DNA from: Pseudomonadota bacterium
Lineage (GTDB): Bacteria > Pseudomonadota > Alphaproteobacteria > CACIAM-22H2
Length of the DNA stretch: 36,451 nucleotides
Direction: 5' to 3'
NCBI GenBank assembly: GCA_016201015.1
Contig: JACQDQ010000035.1
Coordinates: 1 to 36,451 of the forward strand
Each line of letters starts with the position of its first letter. Position 1 is the first letter of the stretch. A program made the translations under genes and the position numbers. This document shows positions 1-6,627 of the stretch, piece by piece. Under the pieces are notes generated by a model. It saw only the letters and a program-made list of their open reading frames with translations, did not search any database and was not told the origin of the DNA.

Positions 1-1
1 G

Positions 2-244
2 CTGGGAGCTGGTCTGTGGTGGATCACGCCGTTCACGGCATTGGAGGCCGCGGGGATGGCGTTCGTAATTACGTTGACCGGGTTTCTGGGCGGGCTCGTG
101 ATGTCGGCGATCAAGCGCGATCGCGGGGTCAAGGATTGGGGGCATATGATCGAGGGTCATGGCGGCATGCTCGATCGCCTCGATTCGGTGATCTTCGCCG
201 CCCCGATCTTCTTCCACATCGTCCGCTATTGGTGGACCCCCTGA
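2..244 (+). CDS. Phosphatidate cytidylyltransferase, C-terminal fragment (cut by window edge)
   Basis: This is the last 80 codons of a gene whose start lies outside the window. The frame is open from base 2 to the TGA at 242-244. The visible end carries the CdsA-family signature: a glycine-rich membrane helix, then KRDRGVKDWG, GHGG, LDRLDS and a final hydrophobic FFHIVRYWW. In this family these residues form the cytoplasmic active site that makes CDP-diacylglycerol from phosphatidic acid and CTP in the inner membrane. The GHGGxLDRxDS block is complete, so the fragment looks intact. It resembles the alternative cytidylyltransferases found in small phospholipid operons beside acyltransferase and CDP-alcohol phosphotransferase genes, but those would be upstream and cannot be seen. 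A fatty-acid desaturase follows on the same strand about 150 bases later under its own predicted promoter. Confidence 0.85.
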   Translation: MGAGLWWITPFTALEAAGMAFVITLTGFLGGLVMSAIKRDRGVKDWGHMIEGHGGMLDRLDSVIFAAPIFFHIVRYWWTP

Positions 245-347
245 GAACCTCCGGCGCGCGCTGGTCGGCGCGTCCCGATCCGACATGCCCTCCGGGATCG
301 CCTGTTGCGATCGTCGCTCGAAACGGAACGGGCATCGCCAGAAGTGA

Positions 348-364
348 TTGGCACAAAGTTTGCT
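348..364 (+). promoter_or_regulatory. Sigma-54 (-24/-12) promoter of the desaturase gene
   Basis: TTGGCAC (348-354), five bases, then TTGCT (360-364). The invariant GG and GC dinucleotides are 12 bases apart, as sigma-54 RNA polymerase requires, and every position of the core consensus is matched. Transcription would begin near 375, about 20 bases before the ATG at 396. This makes a TTG start at 348 for the downstream gene unlikely. The -12 element lies in otherwise non-coding DNA. Confidence 0.75.
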
Positions 365-395
365 GCGCATCGCAGGTGCGCTAGGATGCGCGGTC

Positions 396-1310
396 ATGAA
401 CGATCGAAATCGGCAAGGACGGACGACGTTGGCGCCCGAACCAGCCCGGCTCGAGCACCGGCTGTTCGCCCATTCGCGTTTGGACGTCATTCCGGTTGGG
501 CTTGCGGCGGCGCATCTCGCCGCCGTACTGGCACTCTTTGTCTCCTTCGAGCGCTTAAGCTGGGCCGGCTTCGCCGTTTTGGGCCTGCTCTATGCCATCA
601 GCATCTCATGGAGCATCAACAGCATCGCGCATAACTTCATACACAATCCGTATTTCGTTTCGCCGATACTCAATCGGTCGTTCAGCCTGATGCTGTCGCT
701 GACCATCGGCTTCTCGCAGGCCATGTATCACTACGTGCATCTCTGGCATCACGCCGGAAACTCGGACCGGCCGGCGCCGGACGGGACGACGATCGACTAT
801 TTGTCGATCTATCGGCACGGCCGGAACGGCCGCGCCGAGAGCCCGTGGGGCTATGTCTTCTTGAGCTACTTCCGCGACGATTTGAGTGAGATTCTGAGCA
901 AGATCGCCAGTCGACGGCCCGACGATGCGCGCTTTGGCAAGGTCGAGCTGGCCTGCGTCGCCGTGTTCTACGTGGCATTGCTGGTGATCGACTGGCGCGC
1001 ACTGATCTGCCTGGTGCCGTTCTATTATCTCGGCCACTGCCTGTCGTCCTTGAACGGCTATTACGAGCATTTCGGGGCGGATCCCGATCGGCCGATCGCC
1101 TGGGGCGTCAGCAGTTATGGTCGCTTCTACAACTGGACCTGGATGAACAACGGCTACCACGCCGAGCATCACTACCGGCCGAAGCAGCACTGGACGCAGA
1201 TGCCGGCGCTGCACAAGGAGATCGCCGCCGCGCAGCAGGCGGCCGGCGTACGCGTCATTCGCCGCGCCCACGCCCTGGGATTTCTCGATCCCTCACTGCC
1301 GGCTCGCTAG
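396..1310 (+). CDS. Membrane fatty-acid desaturase family protein
   Basis: A 304-aa integral membrane di-iron enzyme. The three histidine clusters of the family are present: HNFIH (about residue 79), HYVHLWHH (about 112-119) and HAEHH (about 255-259). An extra His sits in GYYEHFG (about 225). Hydrophobic segments flank the first two boxes and lie near 190-215. Such enzymes insert double bonds or hydroxyl groups into acyl chains or related lipids; the substrate cannot be read from sequence. I chose ATG 396 because the upstream in-frame TTG at 348 falls inside the predicted sigma-54 promoter, and AGGATG (383-388) provides a ribosome site. It lies between a CDP-diacylglycerol synthase and the sigma-54 operon starting at 2405, so a lipid-modifying role in the same regulon is plausible. 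Confidence 0.85.
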   Translation: MNDRNRQGRTTLAPEPARLEHRLFAHSRLDVIPVGLAAAHLAAVLALFVSFERLSWAGFAVLGLLYAISISWSINSIAHNFIHNPYFVSPILNRSFSLMLSLTIGFSQAMYHYVHLWHHAGNSDRPAPDGTTIDYLSIYRHGRNGRAESPWGYVFLSYFRDDLSEILSKIASRRPDDARFGKVELACVAVFYVALLVIDWRALICLVPFYYLGHCLSSLNGYYEHFGADPDRPIAWGVSSYGRFYNWTWMNNGYHAEHHYRPKQHWTQMPALHKEIAAAQQAAGVRVIRRAHALGFLDPSLPAR

Positions 1311-1315
1311 CCGGC
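1298..1315. terminator. Short stem-loop at the convergent ends of the desaturase and MipA genes
   Basis: GCCGGC (1298-1303), six-base loop, GCCGGC (1310-1315). It spans the desaturase stop codon and lies just before the convergent stop of the minus-strand gene. It could stop transcription in both directions. There is no T-tract on either side, so a classic intrinsic terminator is not shown. Confidence 0.3.
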
Positions 1316-1317
1316 GC

Positions 1318-2106
1318 TTAGAAATGGTAGTTCAGCAGCAATCCGACCGAGTACTGGTCCGCGTCTCCGCCGTTGCGGACCAGGGGGCTTTCGCTGACGG
1401 CCGATAGCAGCCGCCGATATCCACCGATGGCGCTCAACGACCAGTGCGCGTCGAGCGCATAGTTCAAGCTCGGCTCGAAGGTGAAGTCGCGAAACCCGGA
1501 CTCGGCGTTGAATATCGGCAGGCCGGACCGCGCCGATTGTGCCGCGCTCACGCCGTAAAAGGGCCGCAACGCGTCGGCATCGGACCACGATCCTGTTGCC
1601 CGCAATCGCAGCGCCATCCGCGCGCTCAAGGGCAGCATCAAGCTGCCGCCGACCTCAACCGTCGTACCGGAACGGTCGTGGCTCAGGTCCTCCCAGATTT
1701 TTGCGAAGATCTGCCAGCGATCGTCGTCGCCGTATCTGGCGAACAGCCCGCCCTGCAGCACGCCTTCGACGTCGCCGAGGCCATTGAGCCGCGGCGAGAC
1801 ACGCTGATTGCGGCCGTCGCTCCATTGCAGATAAGGGCCGGCGCTGAATTCGCCGTATTGCAGCGCATTGACGCCGAACCCATCCTCCGTGCTGAGGAAA
1901 ACGGTGTCGCGCCAGGAGATGTCGACGTTCGGCACGGCGAACGCCCGATAGCGCTTGCCGCTTTCGAAGCGCGGTCGATAGGCGGCTCCGGCACCCAGCG
2001 TGATGTCCCAGTCACTTGACGACGCCTTGGCCTGGTCCTCGGCCCGGGCCGGAACGAACAGCATCATCCAGATGCAGACCGCGTAAGCATAGCGTCGCGG
2101 CGTCAT
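1318..2106 (-). CDS. MipA/OmpV family outer-membrane protein
   Basis: A 262-aa protein with an N-terminal signal peptide (hydrophobic YAVCIWMMLFVPARA, cleavage near residue 22). A beta-barrel type sequence follows, with alternating hydrophobic residues, GAGAAYRPRFESGKRYRAFAVP and FGVNALQYGEFSAGPYL near the start, and a terminal aromatic (NYHF) typical of outer-membrane barrels. Members of this family are described as scaffold (MipA) or osmo-/antigen-type (OmpV) outer-membrane proteins, and some respond to drugs; molecular function is unclear. It is divergent from the operon at 2405 and convergent with the desaturase. A sigma-54-like promoter on the minus strand (2187-2203) lies about 80 bases upstream, suggesting co-regulation and a possible outer-membrane partner for the SMR exporter. 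Confidence 0.85.
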   Translation of the reverse strand: MTPRRYAYAVCIWMMLFVPARAEDQAKASSSDWDITLGAGAAYRPRFESGKRYRAFAVPNVDISWRDTVFLSTEDGFGVNALQYGEFSAGPYLQWSDGRNQRVSPRLNGLGDVEGVLQGGLFARYGDDDRWQIFAKIWEDLSHDRSGTTVEVGGSLMLPLSARMALRLRATGSWSDADALRPFYGVSAAQSARSGLPIFNAESGFRDFTFEPSLNYALDAHWSLSAIGGYRRLLSAVSESPLVRNGGDADQYSVGLLLNYHF

Positions 2107-2169
2107 GCTCCGTCGTCCAACCGGCAGTGCAGCGGCGAAAATCGGGGTCCCATCGGCGCGCTTTCATAG

Positions 2170-2207
2170 TCGGCCGGTTACCGGAAAGCAACCGCCGTGC
2201 CGGCCGA
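2170..2207. repeat. Inverted repeat between the MipA gene and the operon
   Basis: TCGGCCGG (2170-2177) and its exact complement CCGGCCGA (2200-2207), with a 22-base spacer. The left arm also belongs to a small CCGG-TTA-CCGG repeat (2174-2184). It lies about 150 bases upstream of the operon's -24 element, a usual distance for an enhancer bound by an NtrC-type activator. However, the right arm overlaps the putative minus-strand sigma-54 promoter, so it could instead be part of that promoter or a chance GC-rich repeat. Confidence 0.35.
2187..2203 (-). promoter_or_regulatory. Sigma-54-like promoter of the MipA gene
   Basis: Read on the minus strand: CCGGCAC, five bases, TTGCT, followed by TT. 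GG and GC are 12 bases apart. The only departure from the core consensus is C for T just before GG. Transcription would start near 2176, leaving a leader of about 70 bases before the ATG at 2106. Confidence 0.5.
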
Positions 2208-2331
2208 TAGACCCCGCGCGGACAAAGCCTTCCAGTTTTTCCGCCCCTACCATGGACGGAGCCCCCAACATAATTTGGAGCTTGGAGCGTCATTTTTGCG
2301 GCGCGCTGCCTGCATTTTGGGCCATATTGGG

Positions 2332-2348
2332 TTGGCACCGTTCTTGCC
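2332..2348 (+). promoter_or_regulatory. Sigma-54 (-24/-12) promoter of the nine-gene operon
   Basis: TTGGCAC (2332-2338), five bases, then TTGC (2344-2347). The GG/GC spacing is exactly 12 and the core consensus is fully matched. Transcription would start near 2359, leaving about 45 bases to the ATG at 2405. A tandem heptamer, TTGGAGC twice (2275-2288), lies just upstream. The last gene of the operon encodes a sigma-54 activator, so the promoter has an obvious local partner. Confidence 0.75.
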
Positions 2349-2404
2349 TTGAGGGGATGGCCCCTGCTGCGACCCGAGGGGAGAACAGGTTCGCGGGAGT
2401 GACT

Positions 2405-3115
2405 ATGCTTTGGCAAATTCTATGCGATTTCGACGGCACCATTGCGACGGAAGACGTTACTGACAGCTTGCTGCAGCGCTTTGCCGCCCCGGCTTGGCTG
2501 GAGATTGAAGCCGAGTGGAAGGCGGGGCGGATCGGGTCGCGTGAATGCATGACCCGCCAGATCGCCATGATCCGGGCGACGCCGGACGCGATCGACCGGC
2601 ATCTCGACGGGATTCACCTCGACCCTCATTTCTCCCGGTTCGTACGCCACTGCCGCCGCCATGCGATTCCGCTGACGGTGGTCAGCGACGGCATCGACTA
2701 CGTGATCCACCGCCTGCTTCGCCGTGACGGCCTGGACGATCTGGCGGTGGTGTCCAACCGACTGGAGCAGATCGCGCCGGACCGCTATCGGCTGCGGTTC
2801 CCCCATGCGCGCGAGGATTGCCGCTCTGCCAGCGGGACCTGCAAATGCGCTGCCGCGCAAATGTCAGCGCCCCGCCGGCGCACGCTGCTGATCGGCGACG
2901 GCGCGTCCGACCAGTGCGCCGCCGCCGCGGTCGACTTGGTGTTCGCCAAGGGCTCGCTGCTGACGCATTGCGCCCGGCTCGGCCTGCCGCACGTCGCCTG
3001 CACCAACTTCGCCGAAGCGCATCGCCTGCTGGCGGCGCTGATCAACATCGACGACGAGGCAGGCGACACGGCCGCTTCGCCGCCGGACAAGCTGGAGGAC
3101 CAAGCCTTTGAGTGA
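2405..3115 (+). CDS. MtnX-like HAD-IB family phosphatase
   Basis: A 236-aa cytoplasmic phosphatase of the haloacid dehalogenase superfamily, subclass IB. Motif I is DFDGT with the nucleophile D8 and acid D10. Motif II is the serine in VVSDG (S94). GTCKC (about 145-148) supplies the motif-III lysine and is typical of MtnX-like proteins. Motif IV is GDGASD (164-169). Relatives hydrolyse small phosphate esters such as the methionine-salvage enol phosphate, phosphoserine or phosphocholine; the substrate here is unknown, and no other salvage gene is nearby. The frame extends 100 codons upstream, but ATG 2405 is preceded by GGGAG and lies downstream of the sigma-54 promoter. It is the first gene of the operon; its stop overlaps the TTG start of the aminotransferase. 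Confidence 0.85.
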   Translation: MLWQILCDFDGTIATEDVTDSLLQRFAAPAWLEIEAEWKAGRIGSRECMTRQIAMIRATPDAIDRHLDGIHLDPHFSRFVRHCRRHAIPLTVVSDGIDYVIHRLLRRDGLDDLAVVSNRLEQIAPDRYRLRFPHAREDCRSASGTCKCAAAQMSAPRRRTLLIGDGASDQCAAAAVDLVFAKGSLLTHCARLGLPHVACTNFAEAHRLLAALINIDDEAGDTAASPPDKLEDQAFE

Positions 3116-4478
3116 AGCGTCCCTGCTCGCCGACGAAGCCAAATATTGCTCGTTCGGCGACACCGTCCACTATCTCGACCCGCCGAAACTGTTCAACCGC
3201 TGCGAGGGCTCGTTTCTGTATGACGCCGACGAGGTGCCGTTTCTCGACCTGCAGATGTGGTATTCCGCGGTCAATTTCGGCTACGCCAATCCGCGCCTGA
3301 ACGCGGCACTGAAGCGGCAGATCGACACGCTGCCGCAGCTCGCCTCGCAATATCTGCACCGCGAGAAGATCGAACTCGCCACGGCGCTCGCCAAGCGCAT
3401 GGAAAGCACGTTCGGCCTCAAGGGCCGCATTCATTTCAATGTCGGCGGCTCGCAGGCGATCGAGGACTCGCTGAAGCTGGTGCGCAACGCGACCGGGGGC
3501 AAGAGCCTGATGTTCGCCTTCGAGGGCGGCTATCACGGCCGCACGCTCGGCGCATCGGCCATCACGTCGTCCTATCGCTACCGCCGGCGCTACGGCCATT
3601 TCGGCGACCGCGCCCAGTTCGTGCCGTTTCCCTATTGCTTCCGCTGCCCCTATGGGCGCCAGCGCAACGATTGCGGGCTCTATTGCGTCGATCAGTTCGC
3701 GCGGTTGTTCGACACCGAGTATCACGGCGTCTGTGACGCCAAGGCCGGCGCTTCCGAATATGCGGCCTTTTACGTCGAGGCGATCCAGGGCACCGGCGGG
3801 TACGTGATTCCGCCGCCCGGCTATTTCGAGAAGCTGAAGACCATCCTCGAGGCGCGCAAAATCCTGCTGGTCGACGACGAGATCCAGATGGGGTTCTACC
3901 GCGCCGGCAAGTTCTGGGCGCTGGAGAATTTCAACGTGAAACCGGACATCATCGTCTTCGGCAAGGCGATGACCAACGGCCTCAACCCGCTGGCCGGCGT
4001 GTGGGCGCGCGAGGAGTTGATCAACCCCCAGACCTTCCCGCCCGGGTCGACGCATTCGACCTTCGCTAGCAATCCGCTCGGCACGGCAGTGGCGTTGGAG
4101 ACCGTCCGCATGCTCGAGGAGGACGATTACGAGTCGATGTCGTTCGCCAAGGGCGCCTACCTGCTCGAAGGCCTGACGGATCTGAAGCGCCGCTATCCGA
4201 TCATCGGCGATGTCGACGGGCTCGGCATGGCGCTGCGCATGGAGATCTGCGGCACCGACGGCTTCACACCCGACAAGGAGACGACCGACCGCATGGTCGC
4301 GGAGGCGATGAAGGGCGATCTCGAGGTCGGTGGCAGGCGCTACGGCCTGGTGCTCGACATCGGTGGCTACTACAAGAACGTCGTCACGCTCGCGCCGGCC
4401 CTCACCATCTCGCGCGAGGAGATGGATCTCGCCTTGACGCTGCTCGACCATGTGCTCGAGCGCGTGACGCGCCACTGA
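3108..4478 (+). CDS. Class-III PLP-dependent aminotransferase
   Basis: A 456-aa fold-type I PLP enzyme of the acetylornithine/omega-amino acid aminotransferase group. Visible marks are GSQAIEDSLKL (cofactor phosphate site, about 114-124), FEGGYHGRT (138-146), VDDEIQMGF (255-263, PLP-ring aspartate) and FGKAMTNG with the Schiff-base lysine K286. It would move an amino group between a terminal amine or amino acid and a keto acid. Four cysteines, C177, C180, C189 and C193 (pattern CxxC-N8-C-N3-C), form an unusual cluster resembling inserts in some archaeal and GABA-type members. The TTG start at 3108 is supported by GGAGG at 3094-3098 and by overlap with the preceding stop. The true substrate is not evident; the ureohydrolase-like neighbour makes an amine or guanidino compound plausible. 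Confidence 0.88.
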   Translation: MSEASLLADEAKYCSFGDTVHYLDPPKLFNRCEGSFLYDADEVPFLDLQMWYSAVNFGYANPRLNAALKRQIDTLPQLASQYLHREKIELATALAKRMESTFGLKGRIHFNVGGSQAIEDSLKLVRNATGGKSLMFAFEGGYHGRTLGASAITSSYRYRRRYGHFGDRAQFVPFPYCFRCPYGRQRNDCGLYCVDQFARLFDTEYHGVCDAKAGASEYAAFYVEAIQGTGGYVIPPPGYFEKLKTILEARKILLVDDEIQMGFYRAGKFWALENFNVKPDIIVFGKAMTNGLNPLAGVWAREELINPQTFPPGSTHSTFASNPLGTAVALETVRMLEEDDYESMSFAKGAYLLEGLTDLKRRYPIIGDVDGLGMALRMEICGTDGFTPDKETTDRMVAEAMKGDLEVGGRRYGLVLDIGGYYKNVVTLAPALTISREEMDLALTLLDHVLERVTRH

Positions 4479-4481
4479 CCC

Positions 4482-5399
4482 ATGCGGCTTCGTTTGCTCG
4501 ATCTCGATGGCAGTGCCGCGATGCAGGCGGCGGCGGCAGAGCTCGGCAGTCCAATCCAGAAGCTCGACTTCGTTGGACTCGGTCCGCAGCTTCGCCTGTG
4601 GGCCAGCCGACGCGCGATGGCGGAGTTCGCCGACCGGCTCCGCGGCGCCGCCGAGCCACCCGGTGATGGGCCGATCCTGACGCTGCTTGGCTCGGGCGAC
4701 TACCATCATCTGAGCGCCGCGCTGATTGCCGCGACCGAGACGCCGCTGACCGTCGTCCATTTCGACAATCATCCGGATTGGGTTCGGTTCGCGCCGGCAT
4801 TTCATTGCGGTTCCTGGATCAATCGCGTGCTGGAACTGCCAAACGTTCAGCGCGTGGTGACCATCGGGCCCTGTAGCGACGACCTGGTTCGGCCGCAATT
4901 CAAGGGCGGGAACCTGGCCGCCCTCTCCGCCGGCCGCCTCGAGCTTTACCCTTGGCGACATGCGCCATCGGCGGTGTGGGGTTGCATCGGCTCCGGCCCG
5001 AGTTTCAGCCAGCGCGATGGGCAGCTGATCTGGCGTAATGTCGGGTGCGAGGACTGGCAGGACTTTCTGGAGGAATTGTTGCCCCGCATTCCGACGGAAC
5101 GGATCTGGATCACAATCGACAAGGACGTATTGTCGATGGCGGATGCCGCCACCAACTGGGACCAGGGCGAGATGCCGCTCGCGGCCCTGCTCGTTGCGGT
5201 GCGCACGCTCGCACGCGGTAAATGCGTGCAAGCTGTTGATGTCTGTGGCGACTACTCGCCGCCGCGGTTCGATCGAAACCTGGTGAAGCGCTGGGAAGCC
5301 TGGCGCGACCACCCGCCCGCCCCGCCTGCGGCCGACCTGGCACGAAACGTCGCGACCAATCGGGCATTGATTGCAACCCTGCAGGATGCGTTGCGATGA
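4482..5399 (+). CDS. Divergent arginase/ureohydrolase-fold metalloenzyme
   Basis: A 305-aa protein with the metal-binding pattern of the arginase/agmatinase fold in an unusual form: GSGDYHH (70-76), HFDNHPD (93-99), TIDKDVL (211-217) and NWDQGEMP (225-232). All six ligands of a binuclear Mn site can be matched (H75, D95, H97, D99, D213, D215). The spacing and flanking residues differ from true arginases: GSGDYHH replaces GGDHS and HFDNHPDW replaces DAHxD. Members of this superfamily hydrolyse guanidino groups or deacetylate amines. Arginase itself is unlikely; the substrate is unknown. The start lies three bases after the aminotransferase stop, and its stop overlaps the next ATG by four bases, implying translational coupling. 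Confidence 0.7.
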   Translation: MRLRLLDLDGSAAMQAAAAELGSPIQKLDFVGLGPQLRLWASRRAMAEFADRLRGAAEPPGDGPILTLLGSGDYHHLSAALIAATETPLTVVHFDNHPDWVRFAPAFHCGSWINRVLELPNVQRVVTIGPCSDDLVRPQFKGGNLAALSAGRLELYPWRHAPSAVWGCIGSGPSFSQRDGQLIWRNVGCEDWQDFLEELLPRIPTERIWITIDKDVLSMADAATNWDQGEMPLAALLVAVRTLARGKCVQAVDVCGDYSPPRFDRNLVKRWEAWRDHPPAPPAADLARNVATNRALIATLQDALR

Positions 5400-5773
5400 G
5401 CTCGGCCATCATCGGACTATTTGCGCTCACCATCGTACTCGAGGTGACCGGCCAGCTCTGCTTCAAGATCGGCCTGGAGCGCCGGCCCGAGCCGAGCTCC
5501 CCTGCCGGTTTCGGACAATTCTGGCAACGCATTTTCTCGTCGTCCTGGCTGTGGGGCGGCATCGCCGCCTATTCTCTGGAAATCGGGTTGTGGCTGGCCG
5601 TGTTGGCGCACGCGCCGCTCAGCCTGGTGTTTCCGTTGGCCAGCCTCAGCTATTGCGGCGTGCTTCTGGCCAGCCGGATCGTCCTGAAGGAGGTCGTCTC
5701 TCCACGACGATGGGCTGGTGCCGCGCTGATCACTCTCGGCGTCGCGACGATCAGCGTCGGAACGCAATTTTGA
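5396..5773 (+). CDS. Small multidrug resistance (SMR/EmrE-like) transporter subunit
   Basis: A 125-aa protein with four hydrophobic helices (about 3-23, 50-72, 75-96, 103-122). The first helix carries the membrane glutamate in LEVTGQ (E16), which in EmrE-type transporters binds both proton and cationic substrate. WAGAALITLGV in helix 4 is typical of the family. The loop between helices 1 and 2 is longer and more polar than in EmrE. Such proteins exchange protons for organic cations, guanidinium or polyamines in the inner membrane, often as pairs of unlike subunits. A second, now broken SMR gene lies at 7760, so the original exporter may have been a heterodimer. It overlaps the preceding stop by ATGA, and its own stop overlaps an in-frame TTG of the next gene. 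Confidence 0.8.
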   Translation: MSSAIIGLFALTIVLEVTGQLCFKIGLERRPEPSSPAGFGQFWQRIFSSSWLWGGIAAYSLEIGLWLAVLAHAPLSLVFPLASLSYCGVLLASRIVLKEVVSPRRWAGAALITLGVATISVGTQF

Positions 5774-5790
5774 ACGGCTTGGACAAATCG

Positions 5791-6627
5791 ATGGATGCCG
5801 TGGACAACAGTTTCTTCTACCCCGGTGGGCACCACGGCGTGCTGCTGATACATGGTCTGGGCGGCACGCCGACGGAGATGAAGTATCTCGGCAAGGGGCT
5901 CGCGCGGGCCGGCTTCACCGTTTCCGGGATGCAGCTCGCCGGCCATTGCGGCAGCGAGGCCGATCTGCTGCGCACCGGTCGGCGTGATTGGTATGAGAGC
6001 GTCGAAGCAGCCTATGACTGGCTCCGCCCGCGTGTCGATGCGGTTTTTGTCGGCGGGCTATCGATGGGCGCGCTGCTGGCGATGGAACTTGCCACACGCA
6101 GGCCAACCGCCTGCGCCGGGCTCGCGCTCTATTCGACCACGCTTTGGTACGATGGCCGGAGCATTCCGCGCATTCACTTCCTCGTGCCGCTCATATTGAA
6201 GTTGCCGTTCGTCGATCGTTTTCGCTTCACCGAAGCCTATCCCTTCGGCATCAAGGACGATCGGCTGCGTAGCCGCGTCGTTTCGCAAATGCATGGTGGC
6301 GATAGCGGTGCCGCCGGCCTACCTGGACTCACCGCGACCAGCCTGCGCGAACTCACCAAGCTGATCGCGCAGGTGAAGCGCGATGTGGCCAAGGTGCGAG
6401 TGCCGACGCTGGTCATCCATGCCATCGATGACGACGTCACCAGTCCGCGCAATGCGCTGTTTCTCGCCCGCAATCTGGGCGGGCCGGTCCGCACCGTGCT
6501 GCTCAGCGACTGCTATCACATGATTACCGTCGATCGCCAGCGCGACGAGGTCGTGCGACTCAGCGCCGATTATTTCACCGAAGCCGCGACCACGGCCGGA
6601 ATCTCCGCATCGATTGCGGCGGAATGA
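5791..6627 (+). CDS. Alpha/beta-fold hydrolase (Est30-like carboxylesterase)
   Basis: A 278-aa alpha/beta hydrolase. Oxyanion loop LLIHGLGGTP (18-27), nucleophile elbow GGLSMG with S91, catalytic acid among D213-D215 in AIDDDVTSP, and catalytic H243 in CYHMITVD are all present. The pattern is closest to carboxylesterases of the Est30/monoacylglycerol-lipase type, so it could cleave ester or acyl bonds in a lipid-like or acylated intermediate. No signal peptide is visible; it should be cytoplasmic. ATG 5791 is used, but an in-frame TTG at 5770 overlapping the SMR stop (TTGA) would add seven residues and would fit the coupling seen elsewhere in the operon. The stop overlaps the ATG of the GNAT gene. 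Confidence 0.82.
   Translation: MDAVDNSFFYPGGHHGVLLIHGLGGTPTEMKYLGKGLARAGFTVSGMQLAGHCGSEADLLRTGRRDWYESVEAAYDWLRPRVDAVFVGGLSMGALLAMELATRRPTACAGLALYSTTLWYDGRSIPRIHFLVPLILKLPFVDRFRFTEAYPFGIKDDRLRSRVVSQMHGGDSGAAGLPGLTATSLRELTKLIAQVKRDVAKVRVPTLVIHAIDDDVTSPRNALFLARNLGGPVRTVLLSDCYHMITVDRQRDEVVRLSADYFTEAATTAGISASIAAE

Noticed and set aside
16-384. Open frame overlapping the cytidylyltransferase tail
   Set aside because: Arg/Pro-rich shadow in another frame of a clear CdsA-family sequence; no ribosome site.
348-395. TTG 348 as start of the desaturase
   Set aside because: It lies inside the sigma-54 promoter, upstream of the likely transcription start; ATG 396 has a better ribosome site.
2105-2404. 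100-codon N-terminal extension of the HAD phosphatase frame
   Set aside because: The sequence is non-protein-like, crosses the sigma-54 promoter, and the DFDGT motif normally sits at the extreme N-terminus.
3042-5312. Very long minus-strand frame (756 codons)
   Set aside because: Mirror frame of the aminotransferase and ureohydrolase genes in GC-rich DNA; the plus strand carries recognisable motifs throughout.
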